A stretch of 39,750 bases of DNA, taken from NCBI GenBank assembly GCA_025457845.1, contig JALOTO010000001.1, forward strand, positions 1 to 39,750, written 5' to 3'. The translations under genes were made by a program, and so were the position numbers. The stretch's first letter is position 1. Every line of letters starts with the position of its first letter. The notes under the pieces were generated by a model, which searched no databases, had not been told where the DNA came from, and saw only the letters and a program-made list of their open reading frames with translations. Positions 1 to 7,599 of the stretch are shown here, piece by piece. This DNA is from Thermoplasmata archaeon (GTDB lineage Archaea > Thermoplasmatota > Thermoplasmata > UBA10834).

Positions 1-69
1 AAAACCCATTCCCTGGTTTTCGCACGCCCCATAGCAACCAAAATCAACGCCTAAGCGGTTCCAGTCCGC

Positions 70-1170
70 GTGCGGATAGGATTCGTCGTCAACCCCATCG
101 CGGGGATGGGCGGCCCGGTCGGCCTCAAGGGCACTGACGGAGAGCGTGTGCTCGGCCTCGCCCTCGAGCGCGGTGCCACGAAGTCCGCCCCCTCGAGGGC
201 CGTGGATGCCCTGAACGCAGTTGCCCGCATCGGCATGATGCTCGAGTTCCTCACATGCTCCGGGGAGATGGGTTCGGACGAGCTCCGCGCAGCCGGCCTG
301 CCGCACACAATCGTCTGCGAAGCGTCGGCGCGGACCACGTCCAAGGACACAGTCGAGGCCGTCCGGAGGTTCGTCGCCGATGGCGTGGACCTCATCGTCT
401 TCGCTGGTGGCGACGGGACGGCCAGGGACGTGATGGAGGCATCCCAGGGTAAGGTGCCGATGGTGGGCATACCATGCGGCGTCAAGATGCACTCCGCGGT
501 CTTCGCGAACACCCCCTCCGACCTGGCCGACCTCGTCGACACGTTCGCCAAGGGAGGGGCGACCAGGAAGGCCGAGGTCATGGACGTGGATGAGGAAGGC
601 TTCAGGGAGGGGGTCGTGAGGGCAAAGCTGTACGGCTACGCATCGGTCCCCGACGACACCATTCACCTCCAGTCCGGCAAGGAGGTCTACAGGACCTCGG
701 GGGCGGAGGAGGAGGCGGCGGAGATCGGCCAGTACATGGCAGACGAGATGCGCCCAGGAGTCCTTTACATACTTGGCCCGGGGAGCACGACCGCCCACAT
801 CGCGAAGGCCATGGGACAGGAGAAGACCCTGCTCGGGGTCGATGTCTACATCGACAGGCGCCTCGTGAGGGCGGACGCCTCGGAGGCGGACATCCTCGCA
901 CTGCTCGAAGGGGGTCGCGAGGCGGTCGTGGTCGTCACGCCGATCGGTGCGCAGGGGTTCTTCTTCGGCAGGGGGAACCAGCAGCTCTCGCCGGCGGTCA
1001 TAAGGTCGGTCGGCCCCGACGCCGTCACGGTCGTGGCGACGCCGAGCAAGCTGGCCAGCACCCCCAGGCTGCGCGTGGACACCGGCGATCCCCAGGTCGA
1101 CTGCGCTCTGAGGGGCGACCGGAAGGTCGTCACCGGCTACCGCAGGAGAAGGCTGGTCCGCGTCCTCTGA
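70..1170 (+). CDS. ATP-NAD kinase-like protein (COG3199 type)
   Basis: A 366-residue protein starting at a GTG codon; the N-terminus (MRIGFVVNPIAGMGG) is the usual first strand and phosphate loop of the NAD kinase/diacylglycerol kinase fold. The family signature GGDGT lies at about residues 113-117 (FAGGDGTARD). A second, C-terminal lobe with LGPGSTTAHIA and GNQQLSP matches the COG3199 branch, which is longer than ordinary NAD kinases. Members are predicted ATP- or polyphosphate-dependent kinases; the substrate of this branch is not settled, so NAD phosphorylation is inferred. It is cytosolic, with no signal or membrane segment. It ends 3 bp before the convergent stop of the oxidoreductase operon. 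The window begins only 69 bases upstream, so any operon partner to the left cannot be seen. Confidence 0.85.
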   Translation: MRIGFVVNPIAGMGGPVGLKGTDGERVLGLALERGATKSAPSRAVDALNAVARIGMMLEFLTCSGEMGSDELRAAGLPHTIVCEASARTTSKDTVEAVRRFVADGVDLIVFAGGDGTARDVMEASQGKVPMVGIPCGVKMHSAVFANTPSDLADLVDTFAKGGATRKAEVMDVDEEGFREGVVRAKLYGYASVPDDTIHLQSGKEVYRTSGAEEEAAEIGQYMADEMRPGVLYILGPGSTTAHIAKAMGQEKTLLGVDVYIDRRLVRADASEADILALLEGGREAVVVVTPIGAQGFFFGRGNQQLSPAVIRSVGPDAVTVVATPSKLASTPRLRVDTGDPQVDCALRGDRKVVTGYRRRRLVRVL

Positions 1171-1173
1171 GGC

Positions 1174-2064
1174 TCAGAGCCCCGATGACTCCCTCTCCAG
1201 GAGGTACCGCCAGTTCTGGTCCACGGTCCTCTGTATCGCCTCGATCTCGCCCTCGGTCAGGTGGGAGAACCGGCCCTGCAGCTTGAGGTACTCCGAGACC
1301 GGAAGCCCCTTGCCCTTCCTAGTGATCCTGACCTTCCCGTCCTCGATCTCGTAGAGGGGGAACATGTGGGTGTCGACCGCCAGCTTGGCGACCTCTATCG
1401 AGTGGGCGGGGTTCGTCTTCCAGCCAGGAGGACAAGGGGACATCGCGTGGAAGAACCTGAAGCCCTTGATCGACTTCGCCTTCTGGACCTTCTTGACGAA
1501 GTCCTCGGGATGCGCGACCGAGACGGTCGCCGCGTAGGGTATCCTGTGGGCCTGCATGATCGCCATGATGTCCTTCTTCGGCTCGTGCTTGAAATCGTGG
1601 GTGCTCCCGACGGGGGTCGTGGTCGTCCACGCTCCCCAGGGGGTCGAGCCGCTCCTCTGTATACCCGTGTTCATGTACGCCTCGTTGTCGTACATCACGT
1701 ATATCGCGTCGGTCTTGCGCTCCGCCGCGCCCGATAGGGCCTGTATGCCTATGTCGACCGTGCCTCCGTCGCCCGCGAAGCCCACGACCGTGACGTCCTT
1801 CTGGCCCTTCACGTCTAGGGCGGCCCTGAGCCCGGATATCGCCGCGCCGGTCGCCTCGAACGCGCTGTACAGCAGGGGCACCTTGAGGCAGTTGCTCGGC
1901 CAGTAGCCAGGCATCACGGCCCAGCAGCAGGCGGGTATCGCGAGGACGGTCTTCTCGCCCAGCCCCTTGAGGAGGTATCGCATGACGAGGTTCGCTCCGC
2001 AGCCTGGACATCCCGTGTTCCCGGGATATGTGAGCTCCTCCTCGGGTATCGTGGTCTTGCCCAT
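1174..2064 (-). CDS. porB: 2-oxoacid:ferredoxin oxidoreductase, beta (TPP-binding) subunit
   Basis: A 296-residue thiamine-pyrophosphate subunit of a pyruvate or 2-oxoisovalerate:ferredoxin oxidoreductase, which makes acyl-CoA, CO2 and reduced ferredoxin from a 2-oxoacid and CoA. The TPP/Mg signature GDGGT is at residues 98-102, and cysteines C19 and C22 (GCPGCG), C46/C47 and a later SPCPPGW cysteine fit the proximal [4Fe-4S] site. The ATG overlaps the stop of the alpha gene by four bases (ATGA), so this is the last gene of the gamma-delta-alpha-beta operon. The frame stays open upstream across most of the alpha gene, but that extension is an antisense-like reading of alpha and is not coding. 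Length and order match archaeal POR/VOR; which oxoacid is used cannot be decided from sequence alone. Confidence 0.93.
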   Translation of the reverse strand: MGKTTIPEEELTYPGNTGCPGCGANLVMRYLLKGLGEKTVLAIPACCWAVMPGYWPSNCLKVPLLYSAFEATGAAISGLRAALDVKGQKDVTVVGFAGDGGTVDIGIQALSGAAERKTDAIYVMYDNEAYMNTGIQRSGSTPWGAWTTTTPVGSTHDFKHEPKKDIMAIMQAHRIPYAATVSVAHPEDFVKKVQKAKSIKGFRFFHAMSPCPPGWKTNPAHSIEVAKLAVDTHMFPLYEIEDGKVRITRKGKGLPVSEYLKLQGRFSHLTEGEIEAIQRTVDQNWRYLLERESSGL

Positions 2065-3251
2065 CACTTCCACCTCCTCGGAAGGCCGGCGACGTCGACC
2101 CACTCGACCTCGTTCTCCTCGGGCCTCTTGGTGACTAGCATGAGGTCCTCGAAGATGCGCTCTAGTATCCGGGGAGTGATGTCCCTCCCGCCGAGTCCAG
2201 CTATGTAGTTCTTCATGACTGGCCTCCTGGCGCTGGAGTAGACCGAGGCCTTGACCTCGGTGTACATGGCCCCCGCCGCGCCGAACGTGTAGCTCCTGTC
2301 GAGCACGCCCAGGCCGGCGACCTTCGCCCCGAGGGCCTTGAACTCCTCGTGGGGGAACGGCCTGAAGGCCCTGATCCTTGCGAGGCCGACCGGGAACCCC
2401 TTCGACCTGAGCCCGTCGACGACGTCCTTCGCCGTGGAGGCGACCGAGCCCGCCGCGACGAGCACGACCTCCGCGTCGTCGCACCTGTACCTTTCGAGGA
2501 GGCCGCCGTGCTCCCTCCCGAAGACCTGCTTGAACTCCTGCTCGACCCTGAGGAACCTGTCGTGGGCGTCCTTCATGCCGAGCATGGCCTTGTACCTGAA
2601 CTCCATGTACTGGTCCGGCCTGACGAGAGAGCCGAAGCCCATCGGCCGCCCCACCTCGAGCTTGAGCTCGGGGGCGTAGCCCGGCAGGAAGTCGTCCACT
2701 ATGGCCTGGTCCGGGATGTCGACCGGCTCGGATGTGTGGGAGAGTATGAACGCGTCCTCTATGACCATGGCTGGGAGCATGATCCCCTTGCTCTCGCAGA
2801 CCTTGTATGCCATGATGATTGTGTCCAGGACCTCCTGGTTGCTCTGGCAGAAGAACTCCATCCAGCCTGTGTCCCTCTGGGCGATGGAGTCCATGTGATC
2901 GACCCATACGCTCCACGGTGGGGCCATCGCCCTGCTCACGTTGGTCATCACTATGGGGAGCCTCGCCCCCGAGGCCCACATGAGGACCTCGTGCATCAGG
3001 GTGAGCCCGTGCGAGCTCGTAGCCGTGTAGGTCCTGGCGCCTGCGGCCTCCGCTGCTATGCACGCGGCCATGGCGCTGTGCTCGCTCTCCACGGGGATGA
3101 AGTTCGCCTTCATCTCGCCCGTCGAGACCCAGTCCGCCAGCTTCTCGACGATAGAGGTCTGGGGGGTGATCGGGTATGCGGCGATGACCTCCGCCCGCGC
3201 GAGCTTCGCGCCCCACGCTGAGGCGTAGTTGCCGGTCATGACCTTCCTCAT
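2064..3251 (-). CDS. porA: 2-oxoacid:ferredoxin oxidoreductase, alpha subunit
   Basis: A 395-residue alpha subunit, closely resembling archaeal POR/VOR alpha chains: ITPQTSIVEKLAD near the start, then VESEHSA, TATSSHGLTLMHE, AQRDTGWMEFF, and a C-terminal domain with GLGGRDITP. The PP/PYR domain and domain II are present in one chain, the usual archaeal arrangement. The ATG start (MRKVMTGNYA) is chosen because it follows a strong AAGGAGGGAG ribosome-binding site inside the end of the delta gene and gives an ATGA overlap with it; upstream in-frame codons are a shadow of delta. It pairs with the beta subunit to form the catalytic core. The text is close to both pyruvate and 2-ketoisovalerate enzymes, so the symbol is tentative. 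Confidence 0.93.
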   Translation of the reverse strand: MRKVMTGNYASAWGAKLARAEVIAAYPITPQTSIVEKLADWVSTGEMKANFIPVESEHSAMAACIAAEAAGARTYTATSSHGLTLMHEVLMWASGARLPIVMTNVSRAMAPPWSVWVDHMDSIAQRDTGWMEFFCQSNQEVLDTIIMAYKVCESKGIMLPAMVIEDAFILSHTSEPVDIPDQAIVDDFLPGYAPELKLEVGRPMGFGSLVRPDQYMEFRYKAMLGMKDAHDRFLRVEQEFKQVFGREHGGLLERYRCDDAEVVLVAAGSVASTAKDVVDGLRSKGFPVGLARIRAFRPFPHEEFKALGAKVAGLGVLDRSYTFGAAGAMYTEVKASVYSSARRPVMKNYIAGLGGRDITPRILERIFEDLMLVTKRPEENEVEWVDVAGLPRRWK

Positions 3252-3520
3252 CAGACTCCCTCCTTGACCATGACGATGCACTTGGCAGGGCACTCGAACG
3301 CGCAGATGCCGCAGCCCTTGCAGAACTTGAGGTCGACCTCCGGCACTCCGTCGATCAGGATGATCGCCCCGTCAGGGCAGTACTTCCAGCAGATGGTGCA
3401 CTTCTTGCACTTCTCCTTGTCCACCACGGGCCGGATGACGCGCCAGTTGCCAGTGAGGTTCACCGTGCTCGGCGTGTCCGAGACCGGGGTCAGGGGCAGC
3501 TCCTCGTATGACTTCGTCAC
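3251..3520 (-). CDS. porD: 2-oxoacid:ferredoxin oxidoreductase, delta (2x[4Fe-4S]) subunit
   Basis: An 89-residue ferredoxin-like subunit that passes electrons from the TPP site to external ferredoxin. Two CxxCxxCxxxCP motifs are visible, at residues 38-49 (CKKCTICWKYCP) and 67-78 (CKGCGICAFECP). The start is taken as the GTG that overlaps the gamma stop codon (GTGA), preceded by an AAGGAGG site; a longer in-frame reading exists but is a shadow of gamma. A roughly 30-residue N-terminal extension before the first cluster is normal for archaeal PorD. All four subunits are present and translationally coupled. Confidence 0.93.
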   Translation of the reverse strand: MTKSYEELPLTPVSDTPSTVNLTGNWRVIRPVVDKEKCKKCTICWKYCPDGAIILIDGVPEVDLKFCKGCGICAFECPAKCIVMVKEGV

Positions 3521-4083
3521 GGCTTCGCCTCCTTGGTCCGCTCGTAAGCCTCGCGCGCGGCCGCGACGTTCTCCTCTTCCTTGACAGGCGCGTGCTCGCG
3601 TATGCTCGCCTGGATGGCGTCTATCGATACAGCGTCGCACATCCTCGCGAATCCGCCCATTATCGCCGTGTTCACTATGGGAGTCGTGCGGGAACCGATG
3701 CCGTGTTTCACGGCTATCCCCGTCGCGTCGATCACGAAGTACCTGAACTGCCCCGGGAGGCCGGCGAGCGGCTTGTCCTCAGGATAGTTGATCAGGACCC
3801 TGCCCTCTGGCTTGAGCCCCTCCAGGATGTCGACCCCCTTCAACAGGGAGTTGTCGAGCACGACGATGTAGTCCGGCTCGTAGATGCTCGACTTGTTGCG
3901 TATCGGCTTCGTGTCGAACCGCGCGAAAGCGGTGACGGGGGCGCCTCTCCTCTCCACGCCGAAGAACGGGAAGGATGCTACCTCGAAGCCCATCCTGAAG
4001 GCTGCCTCGGCCAGGACCTCGGAAGCGATGACCACGCCCTGGCCACCTCTCCCGTGAAACCTGACTTCAATCACCAGGCACAC
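3517..4083 (-). CDS. porG: 2-oxoacid:ferredoxin oxidoreductase, gamma subunit
   Basis: A 188-residue gamma subunit, first gene of the operon. The N-terminal IEVRFHGRGGQGVV is the diagnostic start of the family, followed by PFFGVERRGAPVTAF and YEPDYIVVLDNSLL. Gamma binds CoA and docks the delta subunit in this enzyme class. Start choice is open: GTG at 4083 or GTG at 4074 (VIEVRFHG). A TATA-like element at 4101-4112 predicts transcription starting near 4081, so a leaderless message from 4083, or a very short leader with a GGTG site before 4074, are both possible. Confidence 0.92.
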   Translation of the reverse strand: MCLVIEVRFHGRGGQGVVIASEVLAEAAFRMGFEVASFPFFGVERRGAPVTAFARFDTKPIRNKSSIYEPDYIVVLDNSLLKGVDILEGLKPEGRVLINYPEDKPLAGLPGQFRYFVIDATGIAVKHGIGSRTTPIVNTAIMGGFARMCDAVSIDAIQASIREHAPVKEEENVAAAREAYERTKEAKP

Positions 4084-4098
4084 CTGCTGCGACTACCG

Positions 4099-4113
4099 AC
4101 TTATACGTATTAA
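4099..4113 (-). promoter_or_regulatory. TATA-like promoter of the oxidoreductase operon
   Basis: Read on the minus strand, CTTAATACGTATAAGTC lies about 25 bp upstream of the GTG start of the gamma gene, the archaeal TATA-box distance. No other start signal for the four genes is visible, because they are joined by overlaps. Confidence 0.5.
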
Positions 4114-4192
4114 GTCCTCACCCACCTACAAGGTCGAGAGGGCTTCTGGAGCCTCGCTGGAGACGTGCCGACCAAGCGCTTGGTCGGAACGG

Positions 4193-4202
4193 TTTTACAT
4201 AT
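4193..4202 (+). promoter_or_regulatory. TATA-like promoter of the exosome-like RNA-binding gene
   Basis: TTTTACATAT sits about 26 bp before the GTG start at 4224 with no ribosome-binding site between, which suggests a leaderless transcript. Confidence 0.5.
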
Positions 4203-4223
4203 CACGTCCGCGATAGGCTTGGC

Positions 4224-4685
4224 GTGAGGCGACCGTTCATCTCGGTACATGTCAGAGCGTTCTGTCACGCCACCGAGGATCAGTCCAAGGTCGAGATTGC
4301 GGTGCGCAACGTGGTCGGAGACATCGAGCTGACGTCCAAGAAGACGGACGGACACCACGGGAACCCGCTGGTCGTCATCGAAGGTGAGGCGATCGGGTCC
4401 GACGCCGCCGAGGGTGTGCTCGCTCGGCTCAGCCACGACGACCTGACAGCCCTCGCCGATACCGCCGCGCAGAGGATGGACGAATCGTGCAACCTCTTCC
4501 TGAGACTCGACAAGCAGAAGGCATATGGGGGAGAATCAGTGCTCACACGACACGACGATGCGGTATCGGTCAGAATCAAGGTCAGCGCATTCCCGGCCAA
4601 GATGGAGAACGCGCTGCTCGTGGTTCGGACCCACCTCGAGGGTGTGCTAGCGGACGGAAGTCGTCCTCATAAGCCATGCGACTAA
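4224..4685 (+). CDS. RNA-binding protein, COG1325 (predicted exosome-associated)
   Basis: A 153-residue protein resembling the COG1325/PF01877 archaeal family, predicted to bind RNA and named for its gene linkage with exosome genes in other archaea. Visible family features are the HVRAFCHATED start, the long central helix pair (SHDDLTALADTAAQRMDES), and FLRLDKQKAYGG, the conserved segment near the middle. No enzymatic motif is present. The GTG start is supported by a TATA-like element at the leaderless distance. It stands alone between the divergent oxidoreductase operon and tRNA-Leu. The molecular function of the family is not established. Confidence 0.8.
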   Translation: MRRPFISVHVRAFCHATEDQSKVEIAVRNVVGDIELTSKKTDGHHGNPLVVIEGEAIGSDAAEGVLARLSHDDLTALADTAAQRMDESCNLFLRLDKQKAYGGESVLTRHDDAVSVRIKVSAFPAKMENALLVVRTHLEGVLADGSRPHKPCD

Positions 4686-4701
4686 CTCTATTCGATTCCT
4701 T

Positions 4702-4710
4702 CTTATATTT
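4702..4710 (+). promoter_or_regulatory. TATA-like promoter of tRNA-Leu
   Basis: CTTATATTTG lies about 30 bp before the mature 5' end of tRNA-Leu, the usual place for an archaeal tRNA promoter with a short 5' leader. Confidence 0.5.
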
Positions 4711-4737
4711 GCCAGGCATCTCACGCACGGCAAGCAA

Positions 4738-4822
4738 GCAGGGGTAGCCAAGACCGGCCAACGGCGCAAGGCTTAGGACCTTGTCCAGCAGTGGTTCCGC
4801 GGTTCGAATCCGCGCCCCTGCA
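4738..4822 (+). tRNA. tRNA-Leu (anticodon UAG)
   Basis: The acceptor stem GCAGGGG pairs with CCCCTGC (4815-4821), discriminator A. The anticodon stem CAAGG/CCTTG closes the loop CTTAGGA, giving anticodon TAG, which reads CTA leucine codons. A long variable arm and the T-arm GCGGTTCGAATCCGC are present, as expected for a class II tRNA. The bases after the discriminator are CCA, so the 3' CCA appears to be encoded (4823-4825), unlike tRNA-Ser in this window. No intron is needed to fold it. Confidence 0.95.
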
Positions 4823-5022
4823 CCACAACCGTGCTCGCGGGACCTCCTCAAGGGTCATCACATGGGGAAGTCTCGCAACCTTGACAACGATGGTGCCCCT
4901 GTACCGCTGACGACTCCCCCGACGGCGGCCATTATCCCAGGCAGTATCGCGAGACTTCCGGAACCCCGCAGGAACATTCATGACCGCCCAAACAACTGTT
5001 GACCTGCAGCGGAGGGTGGTCC

Positions 5023-5646
5023 ATGCAGCCTGGCGAGATGCCGATGTGGATGAGATTCAGGCCCCACAGGGAGATTCCGGAGAACAGAGAACCATCGAAG
5101 ATCCCCTCAATCGTCCTTATGCTGTTGCTCGGAGTCCTGACCGCACTATGCGTGTATGCGGCCCTTGAACTTCCATCGGCGTTCCACATCCTCGTGATGG
5201 CAGCGGGCGTCACCCTGCTCGTGTCAGTCCTCCTGAGCCGGGTCCAGTGCTCGCGGAAGACGGCGGGGGCGTTCCTTCTCGCAGCGGTTGCGGTCAACTT
5301 CGTGATGGCCTACACTCTGACGGTCATCGAGGACCCCGCGTCTGGGGCCATCGCTTACATCGAAGGAGTCATCTTCACCGGACTCATCGGTCTTCTCCTC
5401 CTCACGAGAACGAGGACCGCGCTCTCCACACGGGCAAAGGCAGTCATAATCGGAGCAGTGATCGCCATGAGCTCTCCTGGCCCCCTGTTGTACCTGTTCG
5501 TGCCGACGGAAGGGACTCTAGGAACCGCAGCGGAATGGCTCATCCTCACCAGCATCCCCATGATGGTCGTGTTGATGGCAACCGCCATAGTCCTGAGCGC
5601 CCACCATCGGTCCGATGTCACCGTGCCTTCGGACAAGTGGGTGTGA
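5023..5646 (+). CDS. Integral membrane protein of unknown function
   Basis: A 207-residue protein with about six hydrophobic segments (for example IVLMLLLGVLTALCVYAAL, ILVMAAGVTLLVSVLL and WLILTSIPMMVVLMATAIVL) and short charged loops. The ATG at 5023 is chosen over an in-frame upstream start because GGAGGGTGG precedes it directly. The N-terminal 30 residues are cytosolic and methionine/proline-rich. I do not recognise a family: no catalytic or transport motif is visible. It is a single gene between tRNA-Leu and a stretch with only a zinc-ribbon remnant. Confidence 0.7.
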   Translation: MQPGEMPMWMRFRPHREIPENREPSKIPSIVLMLLLGVLTALCVYAALELPSAFHILVMAAGVTLLVSVLLSRVQCSRKTAGAFLLAAVAVNFVMAYTLTVIEDPASGAIAYIEGVIFTGLIGLLLLTRTRTALSTRAKAVIIGAVIAMSSPGPLLYLFVPTEGTLGTAAEWLILTSIPMMVVLMATAIVLSAHHRSDVTVPSDKWV

Positions 5647-5718
5647 TTCCCGCCTGAGCCCATCACGTGTGTGCCACGATGCGTTCGACACCAAAGGAAC
5701 CAGCAGAAGCATGGGGAG

Positions 5719-5800
5719 ATGAAACGCAAGTCGTGCGGGGTCGCTGTCCCGCGTGAGGCGAGATTCTGTCCATCCTGCGCAACACAGGCTCCATCAGCGA
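5719..5800 (+). pseudogene. Possible zinc-ribbon remnant
   Basis: An ATG preceded by GGGGAG opens a frame reading MKRKSCGVAVPREARFCP and then SCATQAP. This is the pattern of N-terminal zinc ribbons (CxxCG...VP..ARFCPxCG) except that the first zinc cysteine is Arg: the codon is CGC, one transition from TGC. The frame then continues into what looks like the antisense of the next gene rather than a recognisable domain. It is either a decayed zinc-ribbon gene or a chance match. The rest of 5647-5943 shows nothing else I can support. Confidence 0.3.
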
Positions 5801-5943
5801 CCATGACCATCGGGGATCGTCTCAGGGCATGCACTTTTGAGAGGCGACCTCGGATGGGACCATCCGACCAGAGGGATACCAAGACCCATCCCGCAGCCCT
5901 CCTGCATCCCATCGATCGCAGAAATCTGGGACCGGCCGTCCCG

Positions 5944-6168
5944 CTAGGGGGCCTTGGCAGAGTCCCTGGAAACGAATTGCAGGCACCCAGACTCGTACTC
6001 CGCGTTGGAGAGGAACTTCCTGTACTTGCCCTGCGGGAAGCAGCCACGCTGGTTCCCGCGGACCGAAAGCCAAGAGCAGTGCCGGCAAGTCCTGCCCTCC
6101 CGTCTCCTGAGCTCGGACAGGAAGGCGAGTTCATCCTTGGTGTAATCCTGATCCTGAGGTGCGCCCAT
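5944..6168 (-). CDS. Small four-cysteine protein, unknown function
   Basis: A 74-residue protein (MGAPQDQDYTKDEL...) with an amphipathic N-terminal helix and four cysteines spaced C-x2-C-x12-C then a final C: TCRHCSWL, RGCFPQGKYRKFL and ESGCLQF. The pattern suggests zinc or Fe-S binding. An in-frame ATG at 6210 would add 14 residues (MRKVCVLPARIPTS), but the minus-strand TATA element at 6226-6235 predicts transcription starting near 6205, which favours 6168. It is divergent from the zinc-ribbon membrane protein and seems to share its promoter element. I do not recognise the family. The antisense frame is also open but has no domain-like sequence over this part. Confidence 0.6.
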   Translation of the reverse strand: MGAPQDQDYTKDELAFLSELRRREGRTCRHCSWLSVRGNQRGCFPQGKYRKFLSNAEYESGCLQFVSRDSAKAP

Positions 6169-6225
6169 GGAAGTAGGTATTCGCGCCGGCAGGACACATA
6201 CTTTCCGCATGGGGCCAGCCCTCAG

Positions 6226-6235
6226 ATTATATAGC
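6226..6235. promoter_or_regulatory. Shared, near-symmetric TATA element for two divergent genes
   Basis: ATTATATAGC reads as a TATA box on both strands. In the plus direction the expected start (about +25) falls on the GTG at 6256; in the minus direction it falls near 6205, just before the start at 6168. No second TATA-like sequence is visible between the two genes. Confidence 0.45.
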
Positions 6236-6255
6236 AGCCGGGCAATCATCGTCCC

Positions 6256-6621
6256 GTGAAGTTCACCTACTGCCCCAAGTGCAAGGAGCTGAGGACGAAG
6301 CCGTGGTACGCGTACAAGGACAGATGCGCCAGATGCGCCGGCGACGTCGCGGTCATACCCATCCCGCCCAGCCCGCTGACCTATGTCGTCTACGCTCTCG
6401 TCGTCATATGCTTCGTGCTCGTCTACTTCGGCAACTCCGAGGACAATCAGATCCTCCTCTACGGTGCGGTCATCGGCGTCGTCGCCGCGATGGTCATCCA
6501 GTTCTTCGAGCTCGCCCGCGGGGAGAAGTACGCCAGGGCCAAGATCAAGCCCACCAAGTCCGACGTCGACCTACTCAAGGCAAAGGGCTGGGGCAAGGAC
6601 CAGCACGGCAAGGCACTCTGA
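6256..6621 (+). CDS. Zinc-ribbon membrane protein
   Basis: A 121-residue protein with an N-terminal zinc ribbon (YCPKCK, then RCARCAG at about residue 26) followed by two transmembrane segments (YVVYALVVICFVLVYFG and LLYGAVIGVVAAMVIQFF) and a basic cytosolic tail ending KAKGWGKDQHGKAL. The GTG start fits leaderless transcription from the TATA element 25 bp upstream. Such zinc-ribbon/two-TM proteins are frequent in archaea and have no assigned function. Its 3' end overlaps the 3' end of the convergent pilin-like gene by 51 bp. Confidence 0.75.
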   Translation: MKFTYCPKCKELRTKPWYAYKDRCARCAGDVAVIPIPPSPLTYVVYALVVICFVLVYFGNSEDNQILLYGAVIGVVAAMVIQFFELARGEKYARAKIKPTKSDVDLLKAKGWGKDQHGKAL

Positions 6622-7110
6622 GCCCATCACCGCCGGGAATTCCTGCGATGCGGAGAGGAGGACGCCGCCGATGGCCGGAGCGCGCTCTATCGTGAGCAAG
6701 GGCTCGCCCGAACCGGCCGCGTCCACGACGGACAGATGGCATGTCGTCCCGACGGGCGAGATGTTCTCCAGCACATCAAGGAGTACTTCGTTCATGCCTG
6801 CGAAGGACCCGGGATTTGCCCCTCCTGTCAGGTAAGCCACCTCCGCGTACAGGCAGTCCGCCACCGATTCGCGGGCGGATACCGTCAGACCGTCCCACAG
6901 TTCGATGTCAGTGCCTACGGACGCCCTGAGGAACACCCTCAGGACATCCCCGGGATCGACAGCGCCATCTACAGCCCCCATGAGATCCGACGGCCGGTCG
7001 TCAGTGTAGGAGAGCACGATGGACGAGGTCACCAACGCGATCGCGAAGAACACCATTGCATCCATGAGGGCGAGCTGTGCGCGGTCGTCCGGCGCGCGGT
7101 CACCATACAA
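6571..7110 (-). CDS. Pilin-like secreted protein of the secretion/pilus locus
   Basis: A 179-residue protein with a short charged N-terminus (DDRAQLALMD) leading into one hydrophobic helix (AMVFFAIALVTSSIVLSY), the layout of archaeal class III-signal pilins and pseudopilins; the rest is an extracellular-type domain. The start is a TTG codon, chosen because a perfect GGAGGTGA lies six bases upstream and no ATG/GTG is in frame nearby. Its start overlaps the end of the upstream pilin-like gene by 11 bases, so the two are coupled. It sits across a divergent promoter from the secretion ATPase and TadC-like genes. Its C-terminus overlaps the convergent zinc-ribbon gene. A prepilin-peptidase site (after RA) is an inference. 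Confidence 0.65.
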   Translation of the reverse strand: MYGDRAPDDRAQLALMDAMVFFAIALVTSSIVLSYTDDRPSDLMGAVDGAVDPGDVLRVFLRASVGTDIELWDGLTVSARESVADCLYAEVAYLTGGANPGSFAGMNEVLLDVLENISPVGTTCHLSVVDAAGSGEPLLTIERAPAIGGVLLSASQEFPAVMGSECLAVLVLAPALCLE

Positions 7111-7541
7111 CCGCCCTCACCTCCACGACGACGATCATCATGTCATCATCACATGCATTTATCAGGCGGGAACATGAGCCGGTCGCGCCCGGCGCCTGGT
7201 CGGGCAGAGAGCCTGAGGACTGCAGCAGCTCGATCTCAGGGTGGACAGATCTCAGACTGACGTACCATCCGTCGCACCCTGCGAGTACAGGCTCAGCGCA
7301 ATTCACGATCTCGAACGACCTCAACGCGGTCACGGTAGGCGTCTCTGTGACGCTGAATCCGTCCATGACCTCGGAGACCAGGACCTCTGCCAGGGATTCC
7401 AGCTCGTCAGACTCCCCTGTCCTCGCCTTCTCGGCTGCGCTCACCGCGGCCCCTACCAGCAGGCATACGCCGGCGAGGACAAAGATCATCACTGGAAGGT
7501 CCTCGGCGAACCCGCCGACGCCCCTTTCGTCGAATCGCATC
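7100..7541 (-). CDS. Pilin-like secreted protein of the secretion/pilus locus
   Basis: A 146-residue protein beginning MRFDERGVGGFAEDLP followed by one hydrophobic helix (VMIFVLAGVCLLVGAAVSA) and a soluble domain. The ERG/VGGFAED junction resembles a class III (prepilin) signal, with an acidic residue six positions after the presumed cut as in its neighbour. An upstream in-frame ATG at 7597 would add 19 residues. The start at 7541 is preferred because TACATGTA at 7582-7589 is the only promoter-like element and lies between the two. It is coupled to the downstream pilin-like gene by an 11-base overlap. Either start leaves the function unchanged. Confidence 0.6.
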
Positions 7542-7581
7542 GGGGACGGATGTTGACCGGCGACCCCAACAAATGAACCAC

Positions 7582-7589
7582 TACATGTA
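7582..7589. promoter_or_regulatory. Palindromic TATA-like element between divergent secretion genes
   Basis: TACATGTA is a perfect palindrome midway between the start codons of the two divergent gene groups. Its distance fits transcription starts near 7560 (minus) and 7611 (plus). It is a weak match to a TATA box, so this is tentative. Confidence 0.3.
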
Positions 7590-7599
7590 GCATTCATCC

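Noticed and set aside
2065..3216. An upstream extension of the oxidoreductase beta gene that would give a 680-residue fusion
   Set aside because: The extension lies within the alpha gene in another frame, has repetitive Arg/Gly-rich codon-bias sequence, and a clean ATGA overlap marks the real start at 2064.
5671..6234. A 187-codon plus-strand gene across the whole 5.7-6.2 kb interval
   Set aside because: Only its first 30 codons resemble anything (a zinc ribbon missing one ligand); from 5944 on it is antisense to the four-cysteine protein.
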